In this document: positions 39,503 through 50,200 of the stretch, piece after piece | Layout of the letters: the number at the start of each line of letters is the position of its first letter | Numbering within the stretch: position 1 is the stretch's first letter | NCBI RefSeq assembly: GCF_003634825.1 | Contig: NZ_RBXD01000001.1 | Location: 332,501-396,500 of the forward strand | Origin: Flavobacterium sp. 123 | GTDB lineage: Bacteria; Bacteroidota; Bacteroidia; Flavobacteriales; Flavobacteriaceae | Direction: 5' to 3' | DNA: 64,000 bases | Position numbers and translations under genes: made by a program | The notes under the pieces: generated by a model | The model's input: the letters and a program-made list of their open reading frames with translations, nothing else | Told to the model about the DNA's origin: nothing | Database searches by the model: none

Positions 39503-42196
39503 CTATTCTAAAGTTAATGTTATCTGACCATCATCGTCAAGTTGAATATCAGAATCATCAACATCCATTTCTGTTTGAACTTGTAAGTCTTCTGGAATAA
39601 CTTCTTCGGGAGCTTCGTATGGCAAAGAATCTAATAAATTAACCTGTTTCAATTTATCCGTTGTTAATTGATTACCAAGCGCTTTAAATCCTTTTACAGC
39701 GATAAAAGACTCAATATCAACAACCATGTTTTCTTTTTGAACTCCTTTTATTTTGGTGAAAACCAATTCTGCAACTGGACGATAATCCGTAGAAACTATT
39801 TCGAGTTGTGAATTTGGGTTTTCAGTTATAAAACTTTCTTCTTTATTTTCGGTTTCTGCCAAAAAGCGTTTGATATAATAACGTTCTTTTTCGCCATCAA
39901 AATAAATCGCTGAAATAGGTTTCTTAGGAATCCATTTTTCTAACACAACCATATCTTCATCAAAATGGGTCGATAATTCTGGTGTAATTACTTTCAGTTT
40001 CCCCGATTGAGAAACCACCAAAATTTTATCATTTGGTCTAAATTCTCCTAATAATTCCCCTCTTGCATCAACATTCAATCGTTGCACCGTATCATCGTAC
40101 CAAATTTTTCTTGGTAACAAAGTAGAAATTCCTTTCTCTTTCAATTCAATTTTCTTGATTGGATATTTAGTAACTAAATTTCCTTTAGAGGCACGACCTT
40201 TAATAGCTAAATTAGCAAAATCAATATCAAATTTAAGTTTCTTAACGCTTCCTACCTGACGCAATAAAATCGTGATTACCTCAGCTTCGCCATTTGGATT
40301 GCAAGAGAAATACAACACTTGTGACCCTGCAGTTTCATTTGTTAAATCATAGGCTTTATCACGTGTTACACCAGAAACATTGAAACGCTTTATATAAGAT
40401 GGTCCTGATTTACCATCGCGATAAATCATATTATAAATGGTGCGCTTATCGCTTTTGTCAAAAATAGCTACATGGATAATATCTTTACCAACAAAAGTTT
40501 TGGCATCAACTTTTGTAATCATCATTTTCCCGTCACGCATAAAAACAATAACATCGTCAATATCCGAACAATCCGTAACATATTCATCTTTTTTCAAGCT
40601 TGTTCCCACAAAGCCTTCTTCTCTGTTTACATATAATTTGGTGTTTCTTAAAACTACTTTTGTAGCCTCAATATCATCAAAAATTCGGAGTTCCGTTTGA
40701 CGCTCACGTCCTTTTCCGTATTTCTCTTTTAATCGTGTAAAATAAGCGATTGCAAAGTCAACTAAATGCTCTAAATCATATTTTACTTGTTCGATATCAC
40801 CTTCAAGTGCTTCAATTTTATCTTGCGCTTTATTACTGTCAAATCTAGAAATACGCATGATTCGGATTTCCAATAAACGGGTAATATCATCTTGAGTAAC
40901 TTCGCGTTTCAAATGTTTAATATGCGGTTTCAATCCTTCGTCAACGGCTAAATAAACGCCTTCTTTCGTAGTTTCTTCCTCAATTAAACGATACACTTTT
41001 TTCTCAATAAAAATACGTTCCAAAGAAGCAAAATGCCATTGTTCTTCTAATTCGGCTAATTGTATTTCTAATTCGCTTTTCAGCAAACTAACGGTTCTGT
41101 CAGTTGAAATTTTCAACATTTCAGAAACCCCAATAAAAAGCGGTTTGTTATCCTCAATTACACAACCTAATGGCGCTACAGAAGTCTCGCAAGCAGTAAA
41201 AGCAAATAACGCATCAATGGTTTTATCTGGTGAAACACCTGGAAAAAGATGAATTAAAATCTCAACATCGGCTGCTGTATTGTCTTCAATCTTTTTAATT
41301 TTGATTTTCCCTTTATCATTCGCTTTCAAAATACTATCAATCAAACTGGATGTATTTGTTGAAAATGGAATTTGGGTAATCGCTAAGGTATTTTTATCTA
41401 TTTGCGAAATTTTTGCACGTACACGTACCCGTCCTCCTCGCATTCCATCATTATAATTTGACACATCCGCTATACCGGCAGTCATAAAATCTGGATATAA
41501 AGTAAAAGGCTTTCCTTTTAATATTTTTATAGAAGAATCAATTAACTCATTAAAATTATGAGGTAAAACTTTTGTCGAAAGTCCAACTGCAATACCTTCC
41601 GCACCCTGCGCTAAAAGCAATGGAAATTTCACCGGAAGATTATTAGGTTCTGCTCTTCTTCCATCGTATGAAACGCCCCAATCCGTAATTTTTGGGCTAT
41701 ATAAAACCTCTAAAGCAAATTTTGACAAACGTGCTTCAATATAACGTGAAGCAGCTGCGCCATCTCCTGTTAGAATATTTCCCCAGTTCCCTTGACAATC
41801 TATAAGTAATTCTTTCTGACCTATTTGCACCATAGCATCCCCAATACTCTGATCCCCATGAGGATGGTATTGCATGGTATGCCCTACAACATTGGCTACT
41901 TTATTGTATCGACCGTCATCTAACTCTTTTAGAGAATGCATAATTCGGCGTTGTACCGGTTTGAATCCGTCTTCAATAGCGGGAACTGCACGTTCTAGAA
42001 TTACATAAGAGGCATAATCCAAAAACCAATCTTTATACATACCAGTAACTTTAGTAATTGTATCCTGGCTGTCCTCGTCTTCGTTATCGTAAAAATGCTG
42101 TCCTTCAAAAGATTTTCCTTCATTTTGATTTTCATCAAAAGTATGATCGTCTTCTTGGCCTTCTGCGTTTGTAATATCGTCTTCCTCGTCTTTCAT
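39503..42196 (-). CDS. parC: DNA topoisomerase IV subunit A
   Basis: 897 residues. The breakage-reunion domain contains the HPHGD segment (111-115) and the catalytic Tyr152 in AAASRYIEARLSK; the C-terminal part holds a beta-propeller-like region. It decatenates daughter chromosomes together with ParE, encoded 43 bp upstream. Two oddities: a strongly acidic N-terminal tail of about 45 residues and an acidic C-terminus. After HPHGD the sequence is QSIGDAM, so the position of E. coli Ser80 is Gln116. Confidence 0.94.
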   Translation of the reverse strand: MKDEEDDITNAEGQEDDHTFDENQNEGKSFEGQHFYDNEDEDSQDTITKVTGMYKDWFLDYASYVILERAVPAIEDGFKPVQRRIMHSLKELDDGRYNKVANVVGHTMQYHPHGDQSIGDAMVQIGQKELLIDCQGNWGNILTGDGAAASRYIEARLSKFALEVLYSPKITDWGVSYDGRRAEPNNLPVKFPLLLAQGAEGIAVGLSTKVLPHNFNELIDSSIKILKGKPFTLYPDFMTAGIADVSNYNDGMRGGRVRVRAKISQIDKNTLAITQIPFSTNTSSLIDSILKANDKGKIKIKKIEDNTAADVEILIHLFPGVSPDKTIDALFAFTACETSVAPLGCVIEDNKPLFIGVSEMLKISTDRTVSLLKSELEIQLAELEEQWHFASLERIFIEKKVYRLIEEETTKEGVYLAVDEGLKPHIKHLKREVTQDDITRLLEIRIMRISRFDSNKAQDKIEALEGDIEQVKYDLEHLVDFAIAYFTRLKEKYGKGRERQTELRIFDDIEATKVVLRNTKLYVNREEGFVGTSLKKDEYVTDCSDIDDVIVFMRDGKMMITKVDAKTFVGKDIIHVAIFDKSDKRTIYNMIYRDGKSGPSYIKRFNVSGVTRDKAYDLTNETAGSQVLYFSCNPNGEAEVITILLRQVGSVKKLKFDIDFANLAIKGRASKGNLVTKYPIKKIELKEKGISTLLPRKIWYDDTVQRLNVDARGELLGEFRPNDKILVVSQSGKLKVITPELSTHFDEDMVVLEKWIPKKPISAIYFDGEKERYYIKRFLAETENKEESFITENPNSQLEIVSTDYRPVAELVFTKIKGVQKENMVVDIESFIAVKGFKALGNQLTTDKLKQVNLLDSLPYEAPEEVIPEDLQVQTEMDVDDSDIQLDDDGQITLTLE

Positions 42197-42239
42197 TTAT
42201 TCTAATTCGAAATTAAAATTCGATTTTATTTATATGCTT

Positions 42240-44102
42240 TTAAACTTTTTCAATTACGTCTGCTTCAACCTTCAGATTCTTGATGATAAAATCTTGTCGG
42301 TCAGGTGTATTTTTACCCATATAAAAAGACAGCAATTGTTCAACCGATGTATTTTTGTCCATCATAATAGGATCTAAGCGAATGTCTTCACCAATAAAAA
42401 ACTGGAACTCATTTGGCGAGATTTCTCCTAATCCTTTAAATCGTGTAATTTCAGGCTTAGGTTTTAGTTTTTCAATTGCATTCTTTCGTTCTTCATCGGA
42501 ATAACAATAAATGGTTTCTTTCTTGTTTCTAACCCTAAAAAGTGGTGTTTGCAAAATATACAAATGCCCTTCTTTGATTAGTTCTGGAAAAAACTGAAGA
42601 AAAAACGTTATCAATAACAATCGGATGTGCATTCCATCAACATCGGCATCCGTTGCAATAACAATATTGTTGTAGCGTAATTTTTCCAAACCATCTTCAA
42701 TATCCAAAGCAGCTTGCAACAAATTGAATTCTTCATTTTCGTACACAATTTTTTTGCTCATCCCGTAAGAGTTCAACGGTTTTCCTCTCAAACTGAAAAC
42801 CGCTTGTGTATTAACATCACGCGATTTTGTTATGGAACCTGAAGCAGAATCTCCCTCGGTAATAAAAAGGGTACTTTCTAAATTTCTAGGATTCTTAATA
42901 TCTGGTAAATGTGCCCGACAATCTCTCAATTTCTTGTTATGCAAATTGGCTTTTTTGGCACGATCTGTAGCTAATTTTCGAATACCTGAAAGTTCTTTTC
43001 TTTCGCGCTCCGCTTGCAGTATTTTTCGCAAAAGCAAATCAGCTGTTTCCGGGTTTTTATGCAAATAATTGTCTAAATTATTTTTGACAAAATCATTTAC
43101 AAAAGTACGCACTGATTGCATTCCCGGCTCTGAACCCATATCCGTCGAACCTAATTTGGTTTTTGTTTGTGATTCAAAAACAGGTTCCATTACTTTAATA
43201 CTAACCGCACTTACGATTGATTTTCGGATATCCGAAGGTTCAAAACCTTTATTATAAAATTCCCGAATAGTTTTCACAACTGCTTCCCGAAAAGCAACTA
43301 AATGTGTTCCTCCTTGGGTAGTATTTTGCCCATTTACAAAAGAGTGATACTCTTCGCTATATTGAGACTTACTGTGTGTCATGGCTACCTCAATATCATC
43401 TCCTTTTAGATGAATAATGGGATAAATCATATCTTCAACAGAAATATTTTCATCCAATAAATCCTTCAATCCATTGTCTGAATAATATTTTTCGCCATTA
43501 TAAATTATGGATAAACCCGTATTTAGGTAACAATAATTTTTAAGCATTTTGATTATATATTCATTTCTGAATTTATAATTTTTAAAAATAGCTTCGTCTG
43601 GGATAAAAGTTACTTTCGTTCCTTTTCTTTTGGTTGTATCAATGATTTCTTCATCAAGAACTAGATTTCCTCCCGAAAACTCAGCTGCTTTTTGTTTATC
43701 ATCACGAACAGATTCTACACGGAAATAGTTAGACAAAGCATTTACTGCCTTTGTCCCCACTCCATTCAAACCAACTGATTTCTTAAATGCAAGAGAGTCA
43801 TATTTCCCTCCTGTATTCATTTTAGAAACCACATCAATTACTTTTCCAAGGGGAATTCCACGACCGTAATCGCGAACTGAAACTGTTTTGTCTTTGATGG
43901 TTACTTCGATGGTTTTACCTGCACCCATAACAAACTCATCTATACAGTTATCGAGTACCTCTTTTAACAGAATATAAATACCATCATCTGGTGAAGATCC
44001 ATCTCCAAGTTTCCCAATATACATTCCGGGACGCATACGGATGTGTTCTTTCCAGTCGAGCGAACGAATATTATCTTCGTTGTATTGATTTTGATCGGAC
44101 AT
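42240..44102 (-). CDS. parE: DNA topoisomerase IV subunit B
   Basis: 620 residues. The GHKL ATPase domain has DNCIDEF, GRGIPLG and [14 protein letters not shown]; the TOPRIM domain has EGDSASG and [10 protein letters not shown]; the C-terminal QTPLFRVR and RFKGLGEI segments close it. It is followed by parC, so ParE and ParC are made from one message. Confidence 0.94.
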   Translation of the reverse strand: MSDQNQYNEDNIRSLDWKEHIRMRPGMYIGKLGDGSSPDDGIYILLKEVLDNCIDEFVMGAGKTIEVTIKDKTVSVRDYGRGIPLGKVIDVVSKMNTGGKYDSLAFKKSVGLNGVGTKAVNALSNYFRVESVRDDKQKAAEFSGGNLVLDEEIIDTTKRKGTKVTFIPDEAIFKNYKFRNEYIIKMLKNYCYLNTGLSIIYNGEKYYSDNGLKDLLDENISVEDMIYPIIHLKGDDIEVAMTHSKSQYSEEYHSFVNGQNTTQGGTHLVAFREAVVKTIREFYNKGFEPSDIRKSIVSAVSIKVMEPVFESQTKTKLGSTDMGSEPGMQSVRTFVNDFVKNNLDNYLHKNPETADLLLRKILQAERERKELSGIRKLATDRAKKANLHNKKLRDCRAHLPDIKNPRNLESTLFITEGDSASGSITKSRDVNTQAVFSLRGKPLNSYGMSKKIVYENEEFNLLQAALDIEDGLEKLRYNNIVIATDADVDGMHIRLLLITFFLQFFPELIKEGHLYILQTPLFRVRNKKETIYCYSDEERKNAIEKLKPKPEITRFKGLGEISPNEFQFFIGEDIRLDPIMMDKNTSVEQLLSFYMGKNTPDRQDFIIKNLKVEADVIEKV

Positions 44103-44277
44103 TTTAAATTTTATCGAATTTGACTACGTTCAGTTCGGTCTTTGCTTTTTGCATTAACCTCGGGTGTGCTAATATAGTGCAATTTGATAAAATTATGAAG
44201 CAGGTGAAATCAAAGTTATTAAGAATGATATTGACATTTTTTAATTCAAAGATTGAAAAATCACATCTGCCTAAAAA

Positions 44278-44799
44278 CTAAAAATTCTGTATACTATCTT
44301 TCAGCTGTTTATCTAAATCTGGATTAGAAATTCTACCTTTCTCAACATCAAAATTATCATTGAAACTAGGCAAAGAAAACGTTGCTTTTACGATTGCTCC
44401 ATAACGTGGAAAAGCATTTTTAGCAATTTCTAGAACCGATGCTCCTCCTCTTGCCCCTGGCGAAGTAGCCATAAGCAACATGGGTTTATCCTGAAACACT
44501 TTCGCGCCAATTCTAGAACACCAGTCGAAAACATTTTTGAAAGCCGCAGAATAATTTGCATTATTCTCAGCCATAGAAACCACAAGTATATCTGCGCCTG
44601 CAATTTTATCCAAAAAAGCTTTCGCTAATGGATGTTGACCAATGGTCACTTCAATATCAACACTAAAAATTGGCATTTGAAAATCGTTCAAATCCAAGAC
44701 TTCCACTTCTGCATTTTCAAAAAGACTAGCTGCATAAGTAGCTAATTTTTTATTGATGGAATTTTTACTAGGGCTTGCGCCAAAAGCTATAATTTTCAT
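44278..44799 (-). CDS. NADPH-dependent FMN reductase family protein
   Basis: 173 residues of a flavodoxin-like fold. The phosphate-binding loop GASPSKNSINKKLA and the NNANYSAAFKNVFDWCSRI segment are typical of the SsuE/ArsH/chromate reductase group. It likely reduces flavins or quinones. The lipoprotein gene 20 bp upstream may be in the same unit. Confidence 0.85.
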   Translation of the reverse strand: MKIIAFGASPSKNSINKKLATYAASLFENAEVEVLDLNDFQMPIFSVDIEVTIGQHPLAKAFLDKIAGADILVVSMAENNANYSAAFKNVFDWCSRIGAKVFQDKPMLLMATSPGARGGASVLEIAKNAFPRYGAIVKATFSLPSFNDNFDVEKGRISNPDLDKQLKDSIQNF

Positions 44800-44819
44800 G
44801 ACAATTTGTTTTAGTAAGA

Positions 44820-45488
44820 TTAATTATTTCGCACTTTCTTGTATTCTAATTCTTCCCCTAGCTTTTTCAAATTTAAAATACTTTTAAATTCATTTCTGGA
44901 AGATTTAACAATAAACGAAGAAGAATCAATCATTGTTGATTTTACTTTTGTCAATGAATCAATTCTTTTCAAATCTTCTTCAGAATATATATATTTGATT
45001 TTAAGAACATTATTTACTAGACGAATTGCATTTATTTTCCAAAAAATGGAATCTTTGTAATTAAGAACCAATTGACCATTAAATCGCTTTGCTTTTTGAG
45101 TATTTGAAAAAATAAAAAAAGTATCAATTTGTTTATTTGAAAATTCAACTGAATCTTTAAAGTATTTAAAATCAAAAACATCTCTGTTGAATTTAGAAAT
45201 ATATTTATTACCTACCTTATCAAAATTTAGTTTTATAGAATCAAAATCTTTTTTATGAAATCTAAACTTGTCATAATACTCCTTTAAAATTAAGTTTTCT
45301 TGAACATTAATATAGACCGAGTCTTGATTCATAAACAATCCCTTGAATTTATATGGGATTTTAGACAATTCAGAATCATTTATGGGCTGAGGATTTTCGA
45401 AATAAAAATTGAGTCCACTAGGCACCGCTTCAACTTTTTTACAAGAAAGAAATGCAAATAATCCTAACGCTATAAAATATTTTTTCAT
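44820..45488 (-). CDS. Hypothetical lipoprotein, 222 aa
   Basis: Signal peptide with lipobox FLSC (Cys16), then a Lys/Ser/Phe-rich mature region with no recognised domain. It lies 20 bp upstream of the FMN reductase gene. Function unknown. Confidence 0.7.
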   Translation of the reverse strand: MKKYFIALGLFAFLSCKKVEAVPSGLNFYFENPQPINDSELSKIPYKFKGLFMNQDSVYINVQENLILKEYYDKFRFHKKDFDSIKLNFDKVGNKYISKFNRDVFDFKYFKDSVEFSNKQIDTFFIFSNTQKAKRFNGQLVLNYKDSIFWKINAIRLVNNVLKIKYIYSEEDLKRIDSLTKVKSTMIDSSSFIVKSSRNEFKSILNLKKLGEELEYKKVRNN

Positions 45489-45545
45489 TTTATGGTTTTC
45501 TTTAAACTAAAAGTACTAAAAAATGAAACGCAAAAAAAATTGCAT

Positions 45546-45578
45546 AAAAAAACCTGCAAAATTTCTCTTGCAGGCTTT
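45546..45578 (-). terminator. Rho-independent terminator of ychF
   Basis: On the minus strand GCCTGCAA, loop, TTGCAGG followed by T7. It lies 20 bp after the ychF stop. Confidence 0.88.
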
Positions 45579-45597
45579 TCATATAGATTTATGTTAG

Positions 45598-46692
45598 TTA
45601 TACATTAAAACGGAAATGCATTACATCACCATCTTTAACCACATATTCTTTTCCTTCTACTTTAAACTTTCCAGCTTCTTTACATTTAGCTTCAGAACCA
45701 TAATGAATAAAATCTTCATACGAAATTACTTCAGCACGAATAAAACCTTTTTCAAAATCAGTATGAATAACTCCTGCAGCTTGTGGCGCAGTTGCTCCAA
45801 TATTAATAGTCCAAGCACGTACTTCCTTCACACCTGCGGTAAAATAAGTTTGTTGTTTCAATAGTTTATAAGCCGCACGAATCAAAACAGATGCTCCTGG
45901 CTCAGTCAATCCCATATCTTCTAAAAATACTTGACGTTCTTCATAACTTTCTAATTCTGTAATATCAGCTTCTGCTCCTACCGAAAGTATAATAACTTCA
46001 GCATCTTCATCTTTTACCAATTCACGAACCTCATCTACGTATTTATTTCCGTTAACCGCTGAATTTTCATCTACATTACAAACATACAACACTGGTTTTG
46101 CTGTAATCAATTGGAATCCTTCCATCAATAATTCCTCGTCATTACTTTGAGGAATTACAGTTCTAGCAGATTTTGCTTGCAAAAGCGTTTCTCTTATTCT
46201 GTCTAAAAGTGCTTTTTCGGTTTGCGCTTCTTTATTTCCAGTTTTAGCAGCACGATTTACTTTTTCTAAACGTTTTTCTACGTTTTCAAGATCTTTCAAT
46301 TGCAACTCAATATCAATTGTTTCTTTATCACGAATTGGATTTACATTTCCATCAACGTGTACAATATTATCATTATCAAAACAACGCAAAACATGAATAA
46401 TTGCATTACACTCTCTAATATTTCCAAGAAATTGATTTCCTAATCCCTCCCCTTTACTTGCTCCTTTTACTAGACCTGCAATATCAACAATATCTACAGT
46501 TGCCATTTGAACACGTTCTGGCTTAACTAATTCTTCTAATTTAGCCATCCTAGAATCTGGTACATTTACCACACCTATATTAGGCTCAATAGTACAAAAA
46601 GGAAAGTTTGCACTTTGCGCTTTTGCATTAGACAAACAATTAAATAATGTTGATTTTCCAACATTTGGTAATCCTACAATTCCTGCTTTCAT
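45598..46692 (-). CDS. ychF: YchF/Ola1-type ATPase
   Basis: 364 residues. The P-loop GLPNVGKST and the G3-like DIAGLVKGASKG are clear; the G4 motif reads NVDE instead of NKxD, the change that makes YchF prefer ATP to GTP. A helical insert and a C-terminal TGS-like domain follow (GKEYVVKDGDVMHFRFNV). It binds ribosomes and is implicated in stress response. A TATATTTG -7-like element lies at 46755-46762 on the minus strand. Confidence 0.95.
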   Translation of the reverse strand: MKAGIVGLPNVGKSTLFNCLSNAKAQSANFPFCTIEPNIGVVNVPDSRMAKLEELVKPERVQMATVDIVDIAGLVKGASKGEGLGNQFLGNIRECNAIIHVLRCFDNDNIVHVDGNVNPIRDKETIDIELQLKDLENVEKRLEKVNRAAKTGNKEAQTEKALLDRIRETLLQAKSARTVIPQSNDEELLMEGFQLITAKPVLYVCNVDENSAVNGNKYVDEVRELVKDEDAEVIILSVGAEADITELESYEERQVFLEDMGLTEPGASVLIRAAYKLLKQQTYFTAGVKEVRAWTINIGATAPQAAGVIHTDFEKGFIRAEVISYEDFIHYGSEAKCKEAGKFKVEGKEYVVKDGDVMHFRFNV

Positions 46693-46997
46693 GATATTTA
46701 GTTTACAAACAGCAGTTTCCTGCTAAAAGTTTTAGTACTTACTTTAAAATTTTGCAAATATAAGATTAAAAAAATGCTAGATGGCATAATGACTATATTT
46801 CTGTTACGAATATCTGTTTTTAGCATTATCAATTCAATAGTAATTCTCCCGTGAATTTACATAGTACATAAATTCTATTATTGATTTTAATTTATTCGCA
46901 ATATTTACAAAAAAATAAAGCTCTTGCCAATGTTTTGTTAAAAAAAATCTATCTTGCACTAAAATTAAACCAAACCAAACCCAAAAATCTAACGATT

Positions 46998-49637
46998 ATG
47001 AAAAAAATCACAGTACTGTTTTTCTTACTAAACATCAGTTTACTTTTTGCACAAAAAGAAGTATCTGGGGTAGTAAAAGATAATTCCGGCGTTACTTTAC
47101 CCGGCGTAAATATCATCGAAAAAGGAACAAAAAACGGCGTTTCAACTGATATTGATGGAGCTTACAAAATCAAAGTGGCTGACGGAGCTATTCTAGTATT
47201 TAGCTATGTTGGATACAAATCAATTTCAAAAGTAGCGAATGAAGCTACTATTAATATCACGCTATCTTCTGAAGGAGGAGAACAAGAATTAAAAGAAGTT
47301 CAAATTGTAGGTTCTAGAAACACCAAAAGAACTGTTGTAAACTCAGCAGTGCCTATTGATGTTATCAATATGAAAGAGCTTACTACACAAAGTGGAAAAA
47401 TTGAAATCAATCAATTGTTGCAATACATTGCTCCATCATTCAACGCTAATAAACAATCTGGTTCTGACGGTGCGGATCACGTTGACCCAGCTTCATTAAG
47501 AGGAATGGGACCTGACCAAACATTAGTTTTAATCAATGGAAAAAGAAGACACCAATCATCGCTTGTTACTATTTATGGAACTCGTGGTAGAGGAAATACA
47601 GGAACTGACTTAAATGCTATTCCAGCTGCTTCTATTAAAAGAATCGAAATTTTGAGAGATGGTGCTGCTGCACAATATGGTTCTGATGCCATTGCAGGAG
47701 TTATTAATATTGTATTGAATGACAATATTGATGAATTAACAGGTTCTGTGACATACGGAACTTTCAACACAAACTCAAAAGGAGATTTTCTTCCAGGTAC
47801 TGTTAACAAAACTGGTTTTAGATTAGATGAAAACGGAAATGGAAATACTTACGGAAAAAACAAATCTTTTGACGGAAATACAGTAAAAATTGGCGCTAAT
47901 TATGGTGTTGCAATTGGAAAAAACGGTGGTTTTGCAAACTTCACTACTGAATATTTTAGCAAAGAAAAAGTGTTACGTCCAGGATATGACTTCAGAAAAG
48001 GTTTTGGAGAAGCTTCAATGGATAGTTATAATTTCTCTGTGAATATGGCTGTGCCAATTTCAGAAAAAGCTAAATTCTATGCTTTTGGCGGAAGAAACTA
48101 CAGAGATACCGATGCTTACGCTTTTACAAGAAATAGCGGTAATGCTAATGTGGTTGAATCTGTTTATCCAGGTGGATATACTCCAAGAATTACTTCTATA
48201 ATACTTGACAACTCTATCACTGCTGGAGTAAGAACAGAAACTGCTAGTGGATGGAATGTTGACATCAGTAATACTTTTGGTAAAAACCTTTTTCATTATA
48301 CTATAAAAGGTACTATGAACCCATCTTTACTAGAGGCATCTCCTTTAGAATTTGACGCTGGTGGTCATAGCTTATCTCAAAATGTAACTAACTTTGATTT
48401 ATCAAAAAATTATGATACTGTATTAGAAGGAATGAATTTAGCTTTTGGAGCAGAATTCCGTACTGAGCAATTTAATATTTTTGCTGGAGAAGAAGGTGCA
48501 TACACAACTTATGATGAAAACAGACAACCTATAACTGATCCTACTACACAATCACCTCCTATCGATCCTATTTCAGGAGACCCAAGACCAGGAAGTTCTC
48601 AAGGTTTCCCTGGATACAGTCCTAGCAATGTAGTTAACAAAAACCGTAGCAACCTATCCTTATACACTGATGCGGAATTTGACATTACAAAAAGCTTCAT
48701 GGTAAGTGGTGCTGTTCGTTTTGAAAAATACAGTGATTTTGGTAGTACTGTCAATGGAAAAGTAGCTTCAAGACTTAAAATTACAGATAACATCAATTTA
48801 AGAGGTTCTGTTAGTACAGGATTCCGTGCTCCTTCATTAGCACAATCTTATTATGGTTTACACTTTACTAATATTGACGCAGGTGGAGCAACTGAAATTT
48901 TACTATCTCCAAACAATAGTCCAGTAACTAAATCTTTTGGAATTCAAAAACTAAATGAGGAAACAGCTGTTAATGCTTCGTTAGGACTTACTTCTACTTT
49001 TGGCAACTTCACCGCTACTGTAGACGGATACATTATTAATGTAAAAGACAGAATCGTTTTAACAAGTTATTTCGATGCTTCTTCAAAAGGATTAGGAGTA
49101 GATTTAGCACAATTTTTTGCTAATGCTGCCGATACAAAAACTATAGGTTTAGACGTAGTTCTTGCTTGGAAGAAAAAATTCAACAACTCAAACTTTGGCG
49201 CAACTCTTGTTGGAAACATAAACAACATGAAAATTGCAAAAGTTAACAATGGTAACCTAGATGCTGAAACTTTCTTTGGCGCACGTGAACAAGCTTTCTT
49301 ATTAGCATCAGCTCCAAAAAGCAAATTTGGTTTAAATCTTAACTATTCAAACAAAAGATTTGATTCAGGAATTGCGTTCACCCATTTCAGCAAAGTAGTC
49401 TTAGTTGATTATGGAGGAGAAAACGATGTGTATACTGCTAAAACTTCTACAGATTTAACTTTAGGATATCAATTATCTAAACAATTAAAATTAACAGTAG
49501 GTAGCAACAACCTTTTCAATATTTACCCTGACAAACAAGATGAGCAAGGTAATACTGAAGCAGGAGGATACTGGGATGCCGTTCAAATGGGATTCAATGG
49601 AGCTTATTACTATGCTAGATTAGGATTTACTTTCTAA
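46998..49637 (+). CDS. TonB-dependent outer-membrane receptor
   Basis: 879 residues from the ATG at 46998; the reading frame continues 39 codons upstream but this ATG opens a normal signal peptide (MKKITVLFFLLNISLLFAQ). The mature protein has a carboxypeptidase-D-regulatory-like domain (KEVSGVVKDNSGVTLPGV), a plug domain (with VLINGKRRHQSS, IPAASIKRIEILRDGAAAQYGSDAIAGVINIVL) and a beta-barrel ending in Phe. The substrate is unknown; no SusD partner gene follows, so it is a stand-alone siderophore/vitamin/other receptor. The 305-bp gap upstream holds no gene. Confidence 0.92.
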   Translation: MKKITVLFFLLNISLLFAQKEVSGVVKDNSGVTLPGVNIIEKGTKNGVSTDIDGAYKIKVADGAILVFSYVGYKSISKVANEATINITLSSEGGEQELKEVQIVGSRNTKRTVVNSAVPIDVINMKELTTQSGKIEINQLLQYIAPSFNANKQSGSDGADHVDPASLRGMGPDQTLVLINGKRRHQSSLVTIYGTRGRGNTGTDLNAIPAASIKRIEILRDGAAAQYGSDAIAGVINIVLNDNIDELTGSVTYGTFNTNSKGDFLPGTVNKTGFRLDENGNGNTYGKNKSFDGNTVKIGANYGVAIGKNGGFANFTTEYFSKEKVLRPGYDFRKGFGEASMDSYNFSVNMAVPISEKAKFYAFGGRNYRDTDAYAFTRNSGNANVVESVYPGGYTPRITSIILDNSITAGVRTETASGWNVDISNTFGKNLFHYTIKGTMNPSLLEASPLEFDAGGHSLSQNVTNFDLSKNYDTVLEGMNLAFGAEFRTEQFNIFAGEEGAYTTYDENRQPITDPTTQSPPIDPISGDPRPGSSQGFPGYSPSNVVNKNRSNLSLYTDAEFDITKSFMVSGAVRFEKYSDFGSTVNGKVASRLKITDNINLRGSVSTGFRAPSLAQSYYGLHFTNIDAGGATEILLSPNNSPVTKSFGIQKLNEETAVNASLGLTSTFGNFTATVDGYIINVKDRIVLTSYFDASSKGLGVDLAQFFANAADTKTIGLDVVLAWKKKFNNSNFGATLVGNINNMKIAKVNNGNLDAETFFGAREQAFLLASAPKSKFGLNLNYSNKRFDSGIAFTHFSKVVLVDYGGENDVYTAKTSTDLTLGYQLSKQLKLTVGSNNLFNIYPDKQDEQGNTEAGGYWDAVQMGFNGAYYYARLGFTF

Positions 49638-49659
49638 TCCTAGTAATTTATAAAACAAA

Positions 49660-49691
49660 AAAAATCCTGAGCTAACGCTCAGGATTTTTTT
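49660..49691. terminator. Bidirectional Rho-independent terminator
   Basis: AAAAATCCTGAGC and GCTCAGGATTTTT around a 4-5 nt loop, between the converging TonB receptor and ferredoxin genes. Confidence 0.93.
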
Positions 49692-49712
49692 ATATAAATA
49701 GTTTTTTTTAAT

Positions 49713-50063
49713 CTATTCGTTGTGTAAAAAAGCTTGTCTGTTTAACAGGGTTTCTTCTGATTCCACATGATTTTCATCAGGAATACAACAGTCAACAGGA
49801 CAAACAGCAGCACATTGTGGTTCATCATGAAATCCTTTACATTCTGTACATTTTCCAGGTACAATGTAATAAACTTCGTCAGAAATAGGTGTTTGAGCAG
49901 CATCTGAATCTACTTCAGTGCCATCTGGCAAAATTACTTTTCCACTAAGTTTTGTTCCATCTTTATATCTCCAGTCATCAGCTCCTTCATATATTGCAGT
50001 ATTTGGACACTCTGGTTCGCAAGCTCCACAATTGATACATTCATCTGTAATTATTATTGCCAT
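49713..50063 (-). CDS. Ferredoxin with two [4Fe-4S] clusters
   Basis: 116 residues. Cys9, Cys12, Cys15, Cys19 form one CxxCxxCxxxCP cluster motif; Cys72, Cys75, Cys84, Cys88 form the second, with the longer CxxC-x8-C-x3-CP spacing of Alvin-type (Chromatium) ferredoxins. A hydrophilic insert (about 29-68) separates the two. Electron carrier in the cytosol; partner unknown. Confidence 0.92.
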   Translation of the reverse strand: MAIIITDECINCGACEPECPNTAIYEGADDWRYKDGTKLSGKVILPDGTEVDSDAAQTPISDEVYYIVPGKCTECKGFHDEPQCAAVCPVDCCIPDENHVESEETLLNRQAFLHNE

Positions 50064-50130
50064 CTTTATATTAGTTATGAGTTATGAAATTACATGCTTG
50101 TTGCAAAAACCATTGTTTACTATTTTCTGC

Positions 50131-50162
50131 TTTGACTTGTAACTTATTATAGCTTATTTTTG
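50131..50162 (+). promoter_or_regulatory. Promoter of the acyl-CoA reductase gene
   Basis: TTTG, 20 nt, TATTTTTG, a near-perfect match to the Bacteroidota consensus, 38 bp before the start codon at 50201. Confidence 0.7.
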
Positions 50163-50200
50163 TGCAAAATTACAATCAAAACTATTCATAAGCAAACATT

